Source of the DNA: Epiperipatus broadwayi
Taxonomy: Eukaryota > Onychophora > Udeonychophora > Euonychophora > Peripatidae
Direction: 5' to 3'
Assembly (NCBI GenBank): GCA_028023455.1
Contig: JAQFVV010000072.1
Span: 4,360,501-4,424,500, forward strand
DNA length: 64,000 nucleotides
The position numbers and the translations under genes were made by a program. Below, piece after piece: positions 31,658-43,796 of the stretch. Position 1 is the first letter of the stretch; every line of letters begins with the position of its first letter. Under the pieces are notes generated by a model, which made no database searches, was not told the origin of the DNA, and saw only the letters and a list, made by a program, of their open reading frames with translations.

Positions 31658-33028
31658 ACTTCAATTAACAATTTTTTTAAATTAAATTAATTATTATCAA
31701 AATAAATATTGTCCAAAAAAAAAAAAAGCAAAACAAGTCATTGGTAAACAATTCAACAGATTATTTTCAAAATACGTAATGCTGATTTTTAAGTCACGTG
31801 CACACAGATTATTGCATGGGAATATTGGGATATATAAAAAAAACTAAAAATAATGCTAGATATTTTTCAATCTTGAACTAATTTAGTTGCTGAGCTATTC
31901 AATTGATGATCTGTTCAATTTGTTACTAATCAGCAGAATAAGATCAATTCCAGTTGATCATCAAGAAAGAGCGAGCCATGGTAATTTAAAGCATCAAATA
32001 TATAATTTCCCAGAGAATTAGCAACAATTATCATAAGAAAGAAGCTGATATAAAGCTTACCAAGGAAACTACACAAAGATGATGCTGAAAATCACGTTAC
32101 CATTATCAACTCAAATTACTGCTATGGCAAAGTTGTTTACCACATCTATGTATTTTCTAAATTCTAAGCTTAGTTACATCATCCATTACCTTGAAATAAA
32201 ATTGATGGGGGGACATTGAATATAGAACCTAAAGATGTCATATAAACTGCTTACTATTTCTTCTACATGTGTCCCTGAATTGATTGTCTATCTACTGATA
32301 AAAGAATGGTACAAACGGAATTCAGCAAAATTTTTCATATTAAATCGGTCATAAAAACTTAATCTTGTAAAAATTAAAATTTAACCCAGATATAAGATTA
32401 TTGCAATGAGGAAAACTGACACTTGGAAGAACTCCAAGATTTGAAGGATTTACCCTGCAAAGAGGAAGATTATTTTCACTCTACTTAAAAAATGTATTTC
32501 TTACAATTGGGTGATATTAAAGATAGTACCCAAAGAAAGATATTAAGCAGTGAAAGAAATCCTGGTAAGAGCTTGGTTTAAATCATATTTCCTCAAAATT
32601 TCAATAACTATTGTTTATTAAAAAAATTTCAATATTCTAGTATTAATTTAATTAGAAAAAGTACTTTGGAATTCTTCATCATTAACTTCTATTAAAAATT
32701 TTATAATATTTTCTTTAATTTTTAAAAAAAATATATATTCTTTTTTCACATAGAGTAAATATATTCCATTTACATATTATATATAATTATCAAATCATTT
32801 TTATGCAAATTATGGCAACATATCTTTGAAGAGAATGTCTTTTTTTTTTTAATTTATTTTCTTTTACATAAGATTAAGGATAGTTAATTAAGAAGTAAAT
32901 TTATCTAAAGATATACACAAACATGCATGTTATATAAAGATTGTATATATATATATAATAGCAATTTGAAAATTATAATCGACTATTTGTTAGTCTGCTT
33001 TCAGAAAAGGTTGGGTTTACCTGTTTCA
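31658..33028. other. no gene seen
   Basis: AT-rich DNA with a few T- and A-runs. No domain-bearing frame. Confidence 0.5.
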
Positions 33029-33185
33029 AGAGGTTTATTTAAACTTCTTTGAATTAATTTTATTCTTTATAGTCAAGTTGCAAACTTTAGTGTCTATATA
33101 AATGTGAATTTCTATCTCTATTGTCTAAAGGTGTAACCTTGACAACAGATTGACATTGTTTATTGTTATTGATATTAGTATTACA
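33029..33185 (+). repeat. dispersed repeat, copy 1 of a direct pair
   Basis: GGTTTATTTAAACTTCTTTG, AGTCAAGTTGCAAACTTTAG and GTAACCTTGACAACAGATTG occur in the same order at 34049-34207. The last block is also seen near 7333 and 24342. Confidence 0.65.
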
Positions 33186-33326
33186 ACAATAACAAACAAA
33201 CACAGTCTTCTATTTTAAAAATAGCCCATTAATTTCAATATATATACAAAACAAACCACATGCAAACTTCGTTATAAATCTTGCTTTATTATATAAACTA
33301 TTATAAAATACAAAAAAATACTCCAA

Positions 33327-33360
33327 CATTTTGACTATATTCTTTTATAGTCTTTACCAA
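33327..33360 (-). promoter_or_regulatory. PLE 3'-end hairpin with hammerhead-like core
   Basis: On the minus strand: TTGGTAAAGACTATA, loop, TATAGTCAAAATGTTGG. GACTATA pairs with TATAGTC. It lies about 190 bp downstream of the decayed PLE frame at 33.55-34.02 kb. The first core is altered (UUGGUAA) and GAAA reads AAAA. Confidence 0.4.
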
Positions 33361-33544
33361 AGAATAACTAAAAAATAGATAAAAAAAACAAAACAAATAA
33401 ATATAAATATTCCACAATAATCTATTACATATAACAAATACAAATAACTCTTACATCAAAACTCTTCTAACAAATAATTTCAAATATCCATTACATTAGT
33501 TTCTTAAATACCTTTCTTAAAATAATCCCCTATAATTATTTAAT

Positions 33545-34025
33545 TAAATCAACCTATAATTTTCTGTTTTTTTTAATTAACAATTTATCCTTTACAAGTT
33601 TCATTTCATTAATATAAATTCCTTCATTTATAATTCTTTCATAATAAGATCTAATACATTCCAAAGATTCTAATTGAAAATCTTTATGCTTAAATTTACT
33701 CATATGACCATAAACTGTAGATTTTTGTCATTTAAGTGTTGTTTTAATCTTGTTGCCAATTTATTCTTTGTGGTTCCAACATATGACATTTCTTTATTAT
33801 CTTTAAAACAATCTAAATATTTTATAATATAAACCGAATTCATAACTCAAATTATTATAATCATTATTAATTAGAAAATTGCAACTTATTTTTATAAAAT
33901 ATTATTAAATAATTTCCTAATTTTAACAAACCTTTTGAAATGTTAAAATCAACATAAATTATCTTACTGTTCTTCTTATTATTCCTATTTAATCTCATCC
34001 TATTATTCATTTTTTCAATATTTTT
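33545..34025 (-). pseudogene. decayed PLE fragment with GIY-YIG endonuclease domain
   Basis: Minus-strand translation gives, in order, KMNNRMRLNRNNKKNSKI, YVDFNISKGLLKLGNYL, VYIIKYLDCFKDNKEMSYVG, TTKNKLATRLKQHLND and, after a +1 shift near 33718, VYGHMSKFKHKDFQLESL and EGIYINEMKLVKDKLL. The segment YVGTTKNKLATRLKQH is the GIY-YIG second half (YIG-x-T-x5-R-x4-H) seen in Penelope proteins. The reverse transcriptase is missing. It has at least one frameshift and an upstream region too eroded to place. It is a different lineage from the cluster at 41-51 kb, as the residues around the endonuclease signature differ strongly. Confidence 0.75.
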
Positions 34026-34048
34026 ATTACAAAACAATCCATTAATGA

Positions 34049-34207
34049 TGTTTATTTAAACTTATTTGTATTAATAATTTTAATCTTTGTAGTCAAGTTG
34101 CAATCTTTAGTATCTATATAAGCATATTGGACCATAGATAAAGATTGCTATCCACCTTTATTGTTAAAATGAGGTTGCCTTGACTACCAACTGAGATTGT
34201 TGATAGT
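34049..34207 (+). repeat. dispersed repeat, copy 2 of a direct pair
   Basis: GTTTATTTAAACTTATTTGT, AGTCAAGTTGCAATCTTTAG and TGAGGTTGCCTTGACTACCA parallel 33029-33185. The 840-bp gap between the copies holds the decayed PLE fragment, so the PLE piece may lie inside a once-longer repeat. Confidence 0.65.
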
Positions 34208-34420
34208 TATTGATATAAGTATTATTTAAGTGTTGACTGCTTCCATATATATATATATCATTGATGAAGCATGATTTTTTTTAGGAATGGAAGTACACTT
34301 CTTTTTTTTTATAATGTTTTGATTTCACTTGCCACAACAATTTTTACCTAATAATGCCTAATATATATATATTACACATGTCTAGAAAAATCTGAAACTC
34401 TCTTATCTGTACATCAGAAA

Positions 34421-34782
34421 ACATATTATCAATATATTTTTATCTTCCAAATCCTTTTAACATTCTTTAAAATGTTTAACTGTAAATGAGATCTTAGCAT
34501 TGTTTAAACTTATTATAATCAACAAGAATGTGAGAATGAGTTAGTCAAGTTCATTCCCAATCTGACTGTTGTTAAAAAAAAAATTGAAAGTCAATAATTC
34601 CATTCAAAAAATAATGAATTTGAATTGCTGATTCTAATCAGATTGTGATTAGTTTAAATATAGATAATACATTATTGATATATTTTTATCTTCCAAATCC
34701 TTTTAACATTCTTAAAACGTTTAACTATAAATTAGATCTTAGCATTATTTGAACTTTTTATAATCAATGAGAATGTGAGAAT
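34421..34782 (+). repeat. direct repeat pair of about 115 bp
   Basis: Units 34421-34537 and 34669-34782 share TTTTTATCTTCCAAATCC, TTTTAACATTCTT, AGATCTTAGCATT and GAGAATGTGAGAAT in the same order, with roughly 10 differences. The spacer is about 130 bp. Unknown origin, non-coding. Confidence 0.8.
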
Positions 34783-37700
34783 CACAATCCCTATGTATAT
34801 AAAAACAATTCAACTGTTGAAGTGACTTTTTTAAATTGAATTTTAATTAAAGCTTTTGAAAGTTATAGTGAATTTTTCTATGGAAGCAGCCATTCCGTTC
34901 AATACATGGATCCTTTGTCTCTAATATATATATATATATGTGTGTGTGTGTGTATGTAATATGATTTTTGAACTTGAAGGGTTTTTCTAAAATTTAATAA
35001 TAGTAATTCTATCTATCTTTCACTCCATTTCAGCCCACTTTCATAGCATTTATTATATTTACATAAGCAGTTATGAGTTACTTAATGTACAAGAGACAGT
35101 TTCTGAGTGCATAAACTTGTGCTAAACTGAAGTTGCATTAATAGAAGTGAACAACATTTAAAGAGTAATACGAATAGGAAAATCAGTCCCTCAATTTAGA
35201 AAATGGCACCAGAAGATGTAGAACATTTTTGCCCTTAAAATAAATGTGATTTGCACTAAACAATATTTCCTTGTGAACAGTGAGTGGAGTCAGAGAGTAT
35301 AAATGCAGCAAATGCCTATTGTCTAGGGTCAGAAGAAAAAAAAAGAGAAAAAACAGCAACATCAAAGAAAAAAAAGAAAAAAAGCAAAAAAGGAAGCCAG
35401 TTAGCTTTCCAGGATAGTTGACCAAAGAGTCTATAAGCCAGCTAAAATTACTGAGTCCAGCAAGATGAAACAATATTTATACAGTCATGTTGATAGAAAA
35501 ATGCATGGCTAGACCAAAGCTGAATGTTTTTTCACTTCCACCATTCATCTCCTGATTATCAATAGCCAAATGTAGTGATATATCTCTCTGACTTGGTCTT
35601 TGCCGATATTTTTTTACCCACTATGAACTAAATCTATGGAATGGAAACCTAGAAATAGTACACTTGAACCAGGAGAAAGCATCCAGCTATCAATAGACCC
35701 ACCATGAATCTGACAGGATCAAAAGACAGGGGTCATCACCCAGATACTCTATAAAAAGCCCTAGGTAAATATGTCTAGATATCATTAGTAGAACTTCTAA
35801 GTTTTATTTTTAAGTATGAACTTTTAAATTTTATTTCTATATAGAAATTTAAATGTCATTTATGTGTTAGCTTTAACTATATTTAAATAAGCATGATTGT
35901 TAAAATATTGTAGTTTAATAAGTGTTCATATTTTTGTTTTAAAATGTTAAATATTCCTTATTTCTTTTTTTAAATCTTTTAATAAATATGTATAAATTAT
36001 TAGTGTGGCTTAAGTTTCTCTCTCTTTCACTTTACCTATGAGTAAATAGATAATCGTATTCAGATATTCTGTGTTATGCCAATCCCATGTTTAATATCTA
36101 GCCATGGGTCAAGTGCTTGAAGCATGTTATTGTCATCTCATGGGGCCCAGTATAAGGCTGGTTGACACCTGTGGGGTTTAAATCCATTATAAATATTCCC
36201 ATGATTCCTTGCAGTCATGATTATTGTTTTAATATTTTTTATTAAATCTGTCTGACTGGAGGTATGGTTAATATGTAAGTATTGATCATATTTATTCCTC
36301 TGATTAAATAGCAGGGTTTAGAAATAAAGTATTAAAAATTAATATGAGCTAATAAAGTAAAATAATAAGTAAAATTGTGATAGAAAGAATGTTAATTTTT
36401 TTTTTTTTAAAGCAGCAAGTAATAGTAAAAGTATTAAAAGAAATGAAAGAAGAAATGAAATGAAGGTAGAAAACAGGCTATATTGGAAAGCATGTCCAAA
36501 ATTTGGTAAGGAAAGTTCAATCAAATAATGAAAAATATGCAGAGAGATCAAAAAGAATGAGGAGAAAAGTTAAAAAAGATAACACTACAAGTATTAGAAG
36601 TTATAATACAAAGTGAACAAAGCAAAAAAGAAAATGAATGCAGAAACGCATAAAAATAGTCATCAAAGTAATACAGATTAGAAGAAATGAGAGAATGGTA
36701 AAAGTAAACAATTAATGAATACCAATACAAAATTAGGACAGAAATATGAGAATCAAAAGCTACAAGTCAGTAACTTGTCAAAGAAATCATACTTAAAATA
36801 GGATTCAGCCAGAGGGAATCACCACACAAAAAGTGAAAAAAGTAAAAAGAATAGTGAGAAAAGAAATACTAAGATTGATAAGAATAGTATGGTAAATCAA
36901 TTCCAAAAAATTAGAACATTTAGAACTCAATGAAGTGCATATATATATCTTGAGTAGCCTTGAATGATACTTTAATTTAAATGTGATGTCGGACTAATAT
37001 AAGATGGTCATAGGACATAACTACTGAATCTACAGCATGTTAATTTCTATATTTGTTACTCTTACACACACACATTCATGTTTGGTTTCAACGTTAAAAC
37101 AGTTTGGTTTAACTTGTTCATAATTGATCAGATAAAATCTGTTATGTATTTTTGTCTGTAAATTTGTTATCATAAGTTTTAGAAAAATATTGTAATATTT
37201 ATTGTTCTTGTTAATGCTAAAAGTCATTTTACTTTTTAAGCTTTAATGTACTGCATAAATAAGAAAAAAACTAGCAGAAATGCTTTTATCCTTTTCTTAA
37301 GTTAAAAGGATGTGTTAAATTCTATTGATAGCAGAAAGTTAAAAAAAGAAAAAAATGATAATTTTTTTTTGTTTAAAGTGGAGAATAAATATAAGCATTT
37401 ACATTAAAAACATTTTTTTTCAATTCAATTATTTTTATTATTATTTTATTTTTCACCAAGACGTATTTAAAACAAGGAATTAATCTGAAAAACAAGAAAA
37501 TATTTCTCTTCACTTTTCCAGCAATGTATAATATATCTGTATCTACGCCATTTTGTTTCAAACCTATTATTTATATTTACGGGGTTATTAAAATATTCAG
37601 CAATTGGAACTGTAAGCTGACTTGATTAGTATTACAAAAATCACTATTACGAAAAATGTATATTAGCTATATAATAATGTGACAGTCAGATAATAGCCAG

Positions 37701-38669
37701 TAGATTGCATTGATACAAGAAACGGGTTTTTGTAAATAAAGTGATTCTTTGAAAATCAAACTTGTGAATTATTGCAGCAATATAACGGAATTTAATTACT
37801 CTGTGAATAATATATATATATATTCATACACACAGGCACCCACAGATATCTGCAGTATAAATAGCTCTAAATTTGGTACTAACTGAAGAAGAATCTTTGA
37901 TTCGTTTTTGAGGCCTTACAAAAATTGAGTAGAATAAATTCATAACACCCACTTCATATATTTTTGTATTCTTGTCCAATGGGATTATCCATATAGTGAC
38001 AAAACAGGAATGGACTACATACCAGTTAAACAGCCAGCATAGGGAATTTACTGGATATTTGAATCAGTTTGATTTATTGAAGGCAGCATAAACAGGCACA
38101 TATGTGTGAATGCTCATTTAATTGTATACTCATAATTATGATAGGTAAAACTTAATTATAACATCAGCCAAATCAATACTTGATTACCAAAGGTAGAGGA
38201 TACTAAAATTCCTGATTAGAGCTCTAGGCTGCCATTTAGAAATAATACTTTACTTGGTTATCTATAATTGTAGTTCATATTCAAAGAAGACTGCATGATT
38301 TAAAAGAACTGTATAAGACATTCCTAAATATAATGAAGCTAAAAAAGAAAGTGAAATGATGATTTGAAAAGTGGTCATCTACTTTATTATAAAGACCAAC
38401 TATTGGAAATGTACTTAGATAAAATTTCACCATAAATAAAATAAAGAAAAATGATTCGTATGTAACTCAATAGGTTTTACTTCTTTCCTTATTTGTTTCT
38501 AATTCAATAAATAATGAAGGTCCATTATAGAAAAGATTAAACAATAATAACTATTTTACAGTTTACCATTGCTTTTGATCAGTCAGGTCATATTCATAGT
38601 ACACAGACAGGTAAATGGAAGAATAAATGCTTGGATTAATTAATAAGAAAATTTGTAAATTTTAATGTG
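34783..38669. other. 3.9 kb AT-rich stretch, no gene seen
   Basis: No recognised domain or repeat. Several minus-strand frames of 60-96 residues (35183-37561) are low-complexity Phe/Leu/Ser translations of A-rich DNA and are not supported as genes. Confidence 0.5.
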
Positions 38670-38890
38670 CCACTTACACGATAGTGCGATGCATGAATTT
38701 TCTATTTATCATGTCAGTCAGGTTTGCGATAAACCATGCCTCTTTGTATTTTCTATTTTGATCATTTTGCTTAGCACAAATCACTTCTATGTCAAGAAGA
38801 TCAAAATTGTGGCCTAAGTCAATCTCATGTTCTAAAAATACCAATTTTTACATTAGGGTCCATTTTAGTACATTTATATATTGTACCAGG
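38670..38890 (-). pseudogene. PLE fragment, C-terminal part (lineage shared with 51.88-52.06 kb)
   Basis: Minus-strand translation gives CTKMDPNVKIGI, then after a one-base shift FLEHEIDLGHNFDLLDIEVI, CAKQNDQNRKYKEAWFIANL and NRKFMHRTIV before a stop. The E/D-H-x(5-6)-H-x-F-D plus basic KYKEAW layout matches the C-terminal half of GIY-YIG PLE proteins (compare FDHNKTCNYGF..KIKEAM at 41.0 kb). A close relative is at 51.88-52.06 kb on the other strand (LEHEIDSGHNFDPCDVKV). Only about 70 codons remain. Two plus-strand frames that overlap it are shadows. Confidence 0.72.
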
Positions 38891-40702
38891 CCTTACCATT
38901 TTTTGCTTTATTTTATTTATTTAGCCTTTCTTTTCTTGATCAAGATGCAATACACAGTTACTACAGAGTTTTAACCCAATTTACCATAATATGTATACCT
39001 TTTGTACATTCACACCTCCATATAAATTTCTTTTACTTTTTAATGGTATATACAGGTATAAATGGTTAATGATTTTTGATCTGACAATTTCATATTCTCA
39101 TTCAATTAAATCAATAGCAAAGTATTTGGTATATTTCCTGGAAATCAACACCAAATAATATAATTTATATTCTATTTTTCGACAATATATCAAATGTATG
39201 TAAAAAAAAACTTGCGACAGCCTTTTTTTTATAGGTGCCACTGTCAGAGAGAACTCATCCACTGAACACACTGCCATAAGGTTAATTAATTCAGATTTTT
39301 TCTTTATATTATTTTTGTGTTTAGGAGATTCCTACCTATGTGCATAGAGTGAACTAATTAAATGTACTAGCATTCATTCGTTGAGGAAGTTAAATGGCAG
39401 AGATTGCTGAATTTTACTTTTAAAATAGTATTTAATAAACAAGTAAATATAATAATATATATATATAAAGAATTAGTCATTCATACATACCCTTACCAAA
39501 TATTACTAACATATACGTAGAACACAATTGAGGATAAAGGTAAATGTTTCAAATTACAAAATTAATATTTTGTTTTCTTATTAAAAGAAATAATAAAGCC
39601 CCAGTTAATCATGATTATTAAACAGTTTTAGCCAGTTCATTAAGAGTTTATATATATTTCAATTAAAAGTTAACTGAATATAAAGAGCTCATGTTTATCT
39701 TATCAGGCTTTTTTTAATATAGTTACATGCGATATATATTTACACCATGGCCATGGATTTTAGGTTTGTTTTATACATTACTTTTATTCATGATTTCTGA
39801 TTGAAGTGTTTCCTAATCAGCTTGCTAGAGTTCTCAATGTGATATAGGCATAGGGGTTCCAATCAAGATGTTATCTTTATGGCAGGATAGGAAGAAGATA
39901 TTGTCAACCATATCTGAAGATTTAGCAATGCATGTAGTTGATGATTTTCTTAAAGGTAAAGGCATCCACATGGTAAATCATTTGGTATTACTCTCAATCT
40001 TTTTCTAAGAAATTTGCCATCAGACAATAAATGCAACAATTCCAATAGCATCAAACAGCAGGGTAGCAAGCATTGCTTTATATAATTAAATAATACAGCA
40101 ACAATAGGAAAGAGTGAGAGAAAGAAAAGTTATCAGATTCACATTTTATACTCTCTGGCCAGGCTCCCATGTATGTATCTTGTCACACCTTTTCTTTCTA
40201 CTTTATTCAGGAATTTAATCCTCCACAAAGCTTGTTTTCTTACAATTTATTTCAAAATCAATTATATATTAAATACATAATTTTCTTCTTTTCTAAATGC
40301 AGCACTCATTTCTGGTTATAAAATAATATAATCTCTACAACCAAACAAAATGAGTACTTTACGAAAAAAAAACTTTGTTTACATAAAATTTATTTATACA
40401 ATATTTCTACATTTTTGTTTATTAAATTTCTAATTACACCAATTCTCTAATTCCTCTTGCTGTTGATCACTATTCTGATCCATCATCTTTAATTAGTGAG
40501 AGAAAAGGTATAACACCATCCCTCCTCTCTAATTATAGGTAATTATATAAGTACACTTTTTTCTTATCTCTTTTAAATATATGTGTACTTGTTTTTGTGT
40601 GTTTGATTAAACAAATACTTTCTCATTTATTAATGAAATATCATTTTTATTAATAAATATCTTTTACCAGCAATCTCCTACCTCTCTTTGCAGAATACTA
40701 AA
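38891..40702. other. no gene seen
   Basis: AT-rich DNA; no recognised coding domain or repeat. Confidence 0.5.
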
Positions 40703-40713
40703 TACATGTTGCA

Positions 40714-40749
<36 letters not shown>

Positions 40750-40758
40750 TGCAACATG

Positions 40759-40796
<38 letters not shown>
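40703..40796. repeat. perfect 16-bp inverted repeat around (AT)n, plus adjoining (TA)n
   Basis: TACATGTTGCACCAAT (40703-40718) is the exact reverse complement of ATTGGTGCAACATGTA (40745-40760), separated by about 13 AT dinucleotides. A second (TA)n tract (to 40796) abuts the 3' end of the minus-strand PLE. The frame at 40678-40887 across it is an artefact. Confidence 0.95.
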
Positions 40797-40800
<4 letters not shown>

Positions 40801-40874
40801 ATAATTCAAACAAATATATTTAACACAGTATTCAAAATTAAATAATATATTCTTTACCAGAAGTACTTTCAATT

Positions 40875-40898
40875 GTTTCACTGACAATCTTTATCAAC
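40875..40898 (-). promoter_or_regulatory. PLE-A 3'-end hairpin with hammerhead-like core
   Basis: On the minus strand: GTTGATAAAGATTGTCAGTGAAAC, about 55-80 nt after the stop codon. GAT pairs loosely with GTC and AGT, and GAAAC follows. Identical hairpins are at 43521-43544 (copy B, GAAA changed to AAAA) and 51087-51110 (copy C). Confidence 0.4.
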
Positions 40899-40953
40899 TG
40901 TTAATACAAACGTACAAAAAATAAAAACTTGCATTACCCATCATTCAATCTAT

Positions 40954-42289
40954 TCAAATTTCACACAATTCTGTTGTCTTTATATTAGCCGATTGTTTAT
41001 TCATTAAACCACCTCTATTCCTAGATATCATCATTGCCTCTTTAATTTTACGTTTTTCACTACACCTTTCAATTTGAATAATTTTTATATCTCTATTATT
41101 AAATTTAAAACCATAATTACATGTTTTATTATGATCAAATATAATTGATGAAGTATTCATATTTACTGAAGATATATTTTCTTTCTGTACACGTTTATAT
41201 AATGTCTTATGGTCATTATATCGTTTTTGTAATGTACATTTGGATTCCCCTATATATTTTATTCCACAACCACATTCCAACATATATATAACAAAACTTA
41301 ATTCAAACTTAGAAATCTTGGCTTTGGAGTTATTTATCATATCATTTATATTATTTGAAGAGAAAAAAGAAATTCTACACAAACCACTAAAAAGTTTATT
41401 AATTAATTTAGCTTGTTGATTAGATAGAAAAGGAATAGAAATCCATTTATCACTTTTTAATTTACTTAATATTTTCTTATTATTATTCTTATTTTGATTA
41501 TATTTTGTAATTGTATTATAAATAATATTCCTTCCATAACCAACATTCAACATATCAGTAATATATACATTAATATTTTCAATTTTATCACTAACAAATT
41601 TGCACAAATAATCATTTCTAAATAAAAATGACTTCAAACCAGCTAATTTATGACTCATATGAACTTTAGAATTATATGGAATATAACCCCTAATTTCCAC
41701 AGGCTTTAAAATCATATTATAATCAAACACATTATTATTTCTTTTAATAAATATATCTAAAAACTTTATAGAATCTTCCTTCTCTTCATTTAACACCCAT
41801 TTTACATTATTAATCATATTTAACTCATTAAACAAATTAACTATTATTTCATTATGTGCACATATAAATACATCATCAACATATCTACAATATACTTTAA
41901 TTCCTTTATAATTTATCTGAGACAATATCTTAACCTCATAATTAGAAATAAAAAAATTACAAAGCTGTGATACCACCGGAAGACTCATTGGCCAACCAAA
42001 ATTCATTTTATAAAAGCAATCATTAAACCTAACATATATATTATCATTCACAAATCTTAATATTTTAACAATAAAATTCCTAATATTATTATCTATAGAT
42101 TTTAAAAACAAAGCTCTTTCAATAATCTCTATTGATTCCATACGATTAATTGAACCATACATTTCAGATATGTCAAGTGTACACATAACATCATTATTAT
42201 CAATTTTTATATTTTTAATCTTATTAATAAAATCAAATGATGATGAAATCGTATAATCTCCAAATCCAAGCACATCTTGCATTATTTTT
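40954..42289 (-). pseudogene. PLE-A, reverse transcriptase core plus GIY-YIG endonuclease
   Basis: The frame of 442 residues begins just after the inserted segment. PLE reverse-transcriptase motifs are CTLDISEMYGSIN (residues 34-46), the GWPMSLPVVSQ motif (96-106), CRYVDDVFI with the catalytic YVDD (134-137) and KFLDIFIKR (175-183). The GIY-YIG nuclease follows at about 330-360, with CGIKYIGESKCTLQKRYNDH. It ends in FDHNKTC..YGF and KIKEAM (382-417). In intact relatives the protein nicks DNA and copies its RNA at the cut. The motif written GWPMS-L is G-x-P-M-G in most relatives. The frame has no internal stop, so the element is young apart from the insertion. The start given by the first ATG is artificial. 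Confidence 0.92.
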
Positions 42290-43391
42290 CAAATAAACAT
42301 AAATGATCAAAATACAAAATTATTGATGCCGACAATCGCAGAGGGAAACTTATAAGTAACATTTCAATATATCTACAAGCATTATAATAAAAAACACCAC
42401 CAAAATCAACAATTACTCTTAATGGATAACAATTTTTATGCAATTTTATATTTGCAAAGATTCTTGGAAACACTGCAGATGACGGATATAAACTGTAATA
42501 TGTCTTTGCATCAATAACTTTTTTCTTTTTAGCAGTCTTTAAAATGTCATTAATAAATGTCATTCTATATGTATCAATATTATTTAATTCACTTTTTTCA
42601 AAACAGAGCTTCTTCATTTGATCCATAATTTTCATATTATATTCATCCTGTTTCATTAGGCACATCTGTAACCCCTTGTCCTCCTTCAAACAAATTAATT
42701 TATTACTTTTTAAAAAATTTTTAAATTCATAAATTTGTTTTAACCAAACATTATCATTTTGCTTATCAAATGTTTTATTTTTTATTTCATTAATTATTTT
42801 ATTCCTATCATTTAAATCACAATTTATAACACCAAACGAATATTCAATCACCGCATTTAATTCAATACTAGAATCTCTCCAACCTCCAACGACGTATTTA
42901 GATCCAAAATTTAAAATATAACGCTGATTAAAATTCAAATCAACTCCAGAGATATTCACATAGTTTTGATCACTAAAATTTCTTGGAAACTTTTTATTAT
43001 ACAAATGTTCAATTTTCCTATTAAATTTATCCATCATTTTTGAATGCAAATTATTAAAACGTATTTGACAAATCTGTTTATATTCATATAAATAATCAAT
43101 ATTATTAATGTAAATAAAATGATTTAATGTTCTTAAATACTTTCTATTATAAAACAGCAAATACTTACATTGGTCAATTATATTACGAAGTATTATATTT
43201 TTTAGATCATCCATAGATCTCACACTCAATTTACGTAACTTATTTATTTTAATACAACAACAGTTAGGAAACACTTTAAAAATCCGACAGGAATACAAAA
43301 ACTTTATTCTGCACTTTAACATAATCACTTTAACCGTTACTTTCCGCCATTCCTTTATAAGCCAAATTCCATTTAATTGCTTTAAATCCAT
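42282..43391 (-). pseudogene. PLE-A, N-terminal region and first reverse-transcriptase motifs
   Basis: The frame of 369 residues starts at ATG 43391 (MDLKQLNGIW), a plausible native start about 40 bp inside the 5' end. The first 150 residues are basic and asparagine-rich, without a domain I know. From about residue 225 the region matches the N-terminal PLE reverse-transcriptase block: LKEDKGLQMCLMKQ (K-x-DKG is usual in this family), YYSLYPSSAVFPRIF, IKLHKNCYPLRVIVD and YYNACRYIE. The last 26 residues, from MLLISF, are encoded by the 74-bp insertion. In copy C the same point reads CRYIEKIMQDV without a gap, so the two frames were one protein. Confidence 0.9.
42290..42363 (-). repeat. 74-bp insertion in PLE-A, derived from an LTR-element relative
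   Basis: Comparison with PLE-C (no insertion at about 49696) defines 74 extra bases. About 66 of them match the segment at about 45491-45556 inside the LTR (and its twin near 48515-48580), at roughly 85-90 percent identity by eye. Shared strings are TTTCCCTCTGC, TTTGTATTTTGATC and TTTATGTTTA. It adds 74 bases, so it shifts the frame. It has no GT-AG ends, so it is unlikely to be an intron. Confidence 0.75.
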
Positions 43392-43436
43392 TTCATATAT
43401 AAATAACTACAACCAATAAATGTCTGTATTTTTAAA

Positions 43437-43725
43437 TTATATAATAATAATTCAAACAAATATATTTAACACAGTATTCAAAATTAAATAATATATTCTT
43501 TACCAGAAGTACTTTCATTTGTTTTACTGACAATCTTTATCAACTGTTAATACAAACGTACAAAAAATAAAAACTTGCATTACCCATCATTCAATCTATT
43601 CAAATTTCCCACAATTCTGTTGTCTTTATATTAGCCGATTGTTTATTCATTAAACCACCTCTATTCCTAGATATCATCATTGCCTCTTTAATTTTACGTT
43701 TTTCACTACACCTTTCAATTTGAAT
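43437..43725 (-). mobile_element. Penelope-like element B: 5'-truncated copy upstream of A
   Basis: Nearly identical to 40797-41085, so it contains only the last codons of the PLE protein (from IQIERCSEKRKIKEAM on) and the 3' region. Its 3' end is followed without a gap by the 5' end of copy A, giving a head-to-tail partial/complete tandem. Its truncated 5' end joins the inverted copy C at 43721-43725 through a shared GAATA. Confidence 0.88.
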
Positions 43726-43796
43726 ATAAACAGATTTGTCAAATACGTTTTAATAATTTGCATTCAAAAATGATGGATAAATTTAATAGGAAAATT
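43721..43796 (+). pseudogene. Penelope-like element C, left piece (N-terminal codons)
   Basis: Plus-strand translation is KQICQIRFNNLHSKMMDKFN followed by RKIE, identical to part of the N-terminal region of PLE-A (its 43075-43005 region). The frame stops where the LTR element begins. The continuation (YNKKFP) is found at 49060, so this piece and 49060-51215 are one PLE split by an insertion. Copy C is 5'-truncated and lies head-to-head with copy B. Confidence 0.88.

Larger units (their letters stand above)
40797..43430 (-). mobile_element. Penelope-like element A (minus strand, near full length)
   Basis: The unit runs from a 5' end near 43430 (TTTAAAAATACAGACATTTA) to a 3' end at 40797 (GAATTATTATTTT) next to (TA)n. 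It carries the N-terminal region, the PLE-type reverse transcriptase and the GIY-YIG endonuclease. It directly follows PLE copy B (43437-43725) head-to-tail, which is the tandem pseudo-LTR arrangement known for Penelope elements. A 74-bp insertion at 42290-42363 breaks the frame. Confidence 0.9.

Noticed and set aside
35183-36730. Phe/Leu-rich minus-strand frames
   Set aside because: They are low-complexity translations of A-rich DNA. Apparent membrane segments result from composition.
42290-42363. Intron splitting the PLE-A protein
   Set aside because: The extra 74 bases lack GT-AG ends at the position defined by copy C and match an LTR segment, so an insertion is more likely.
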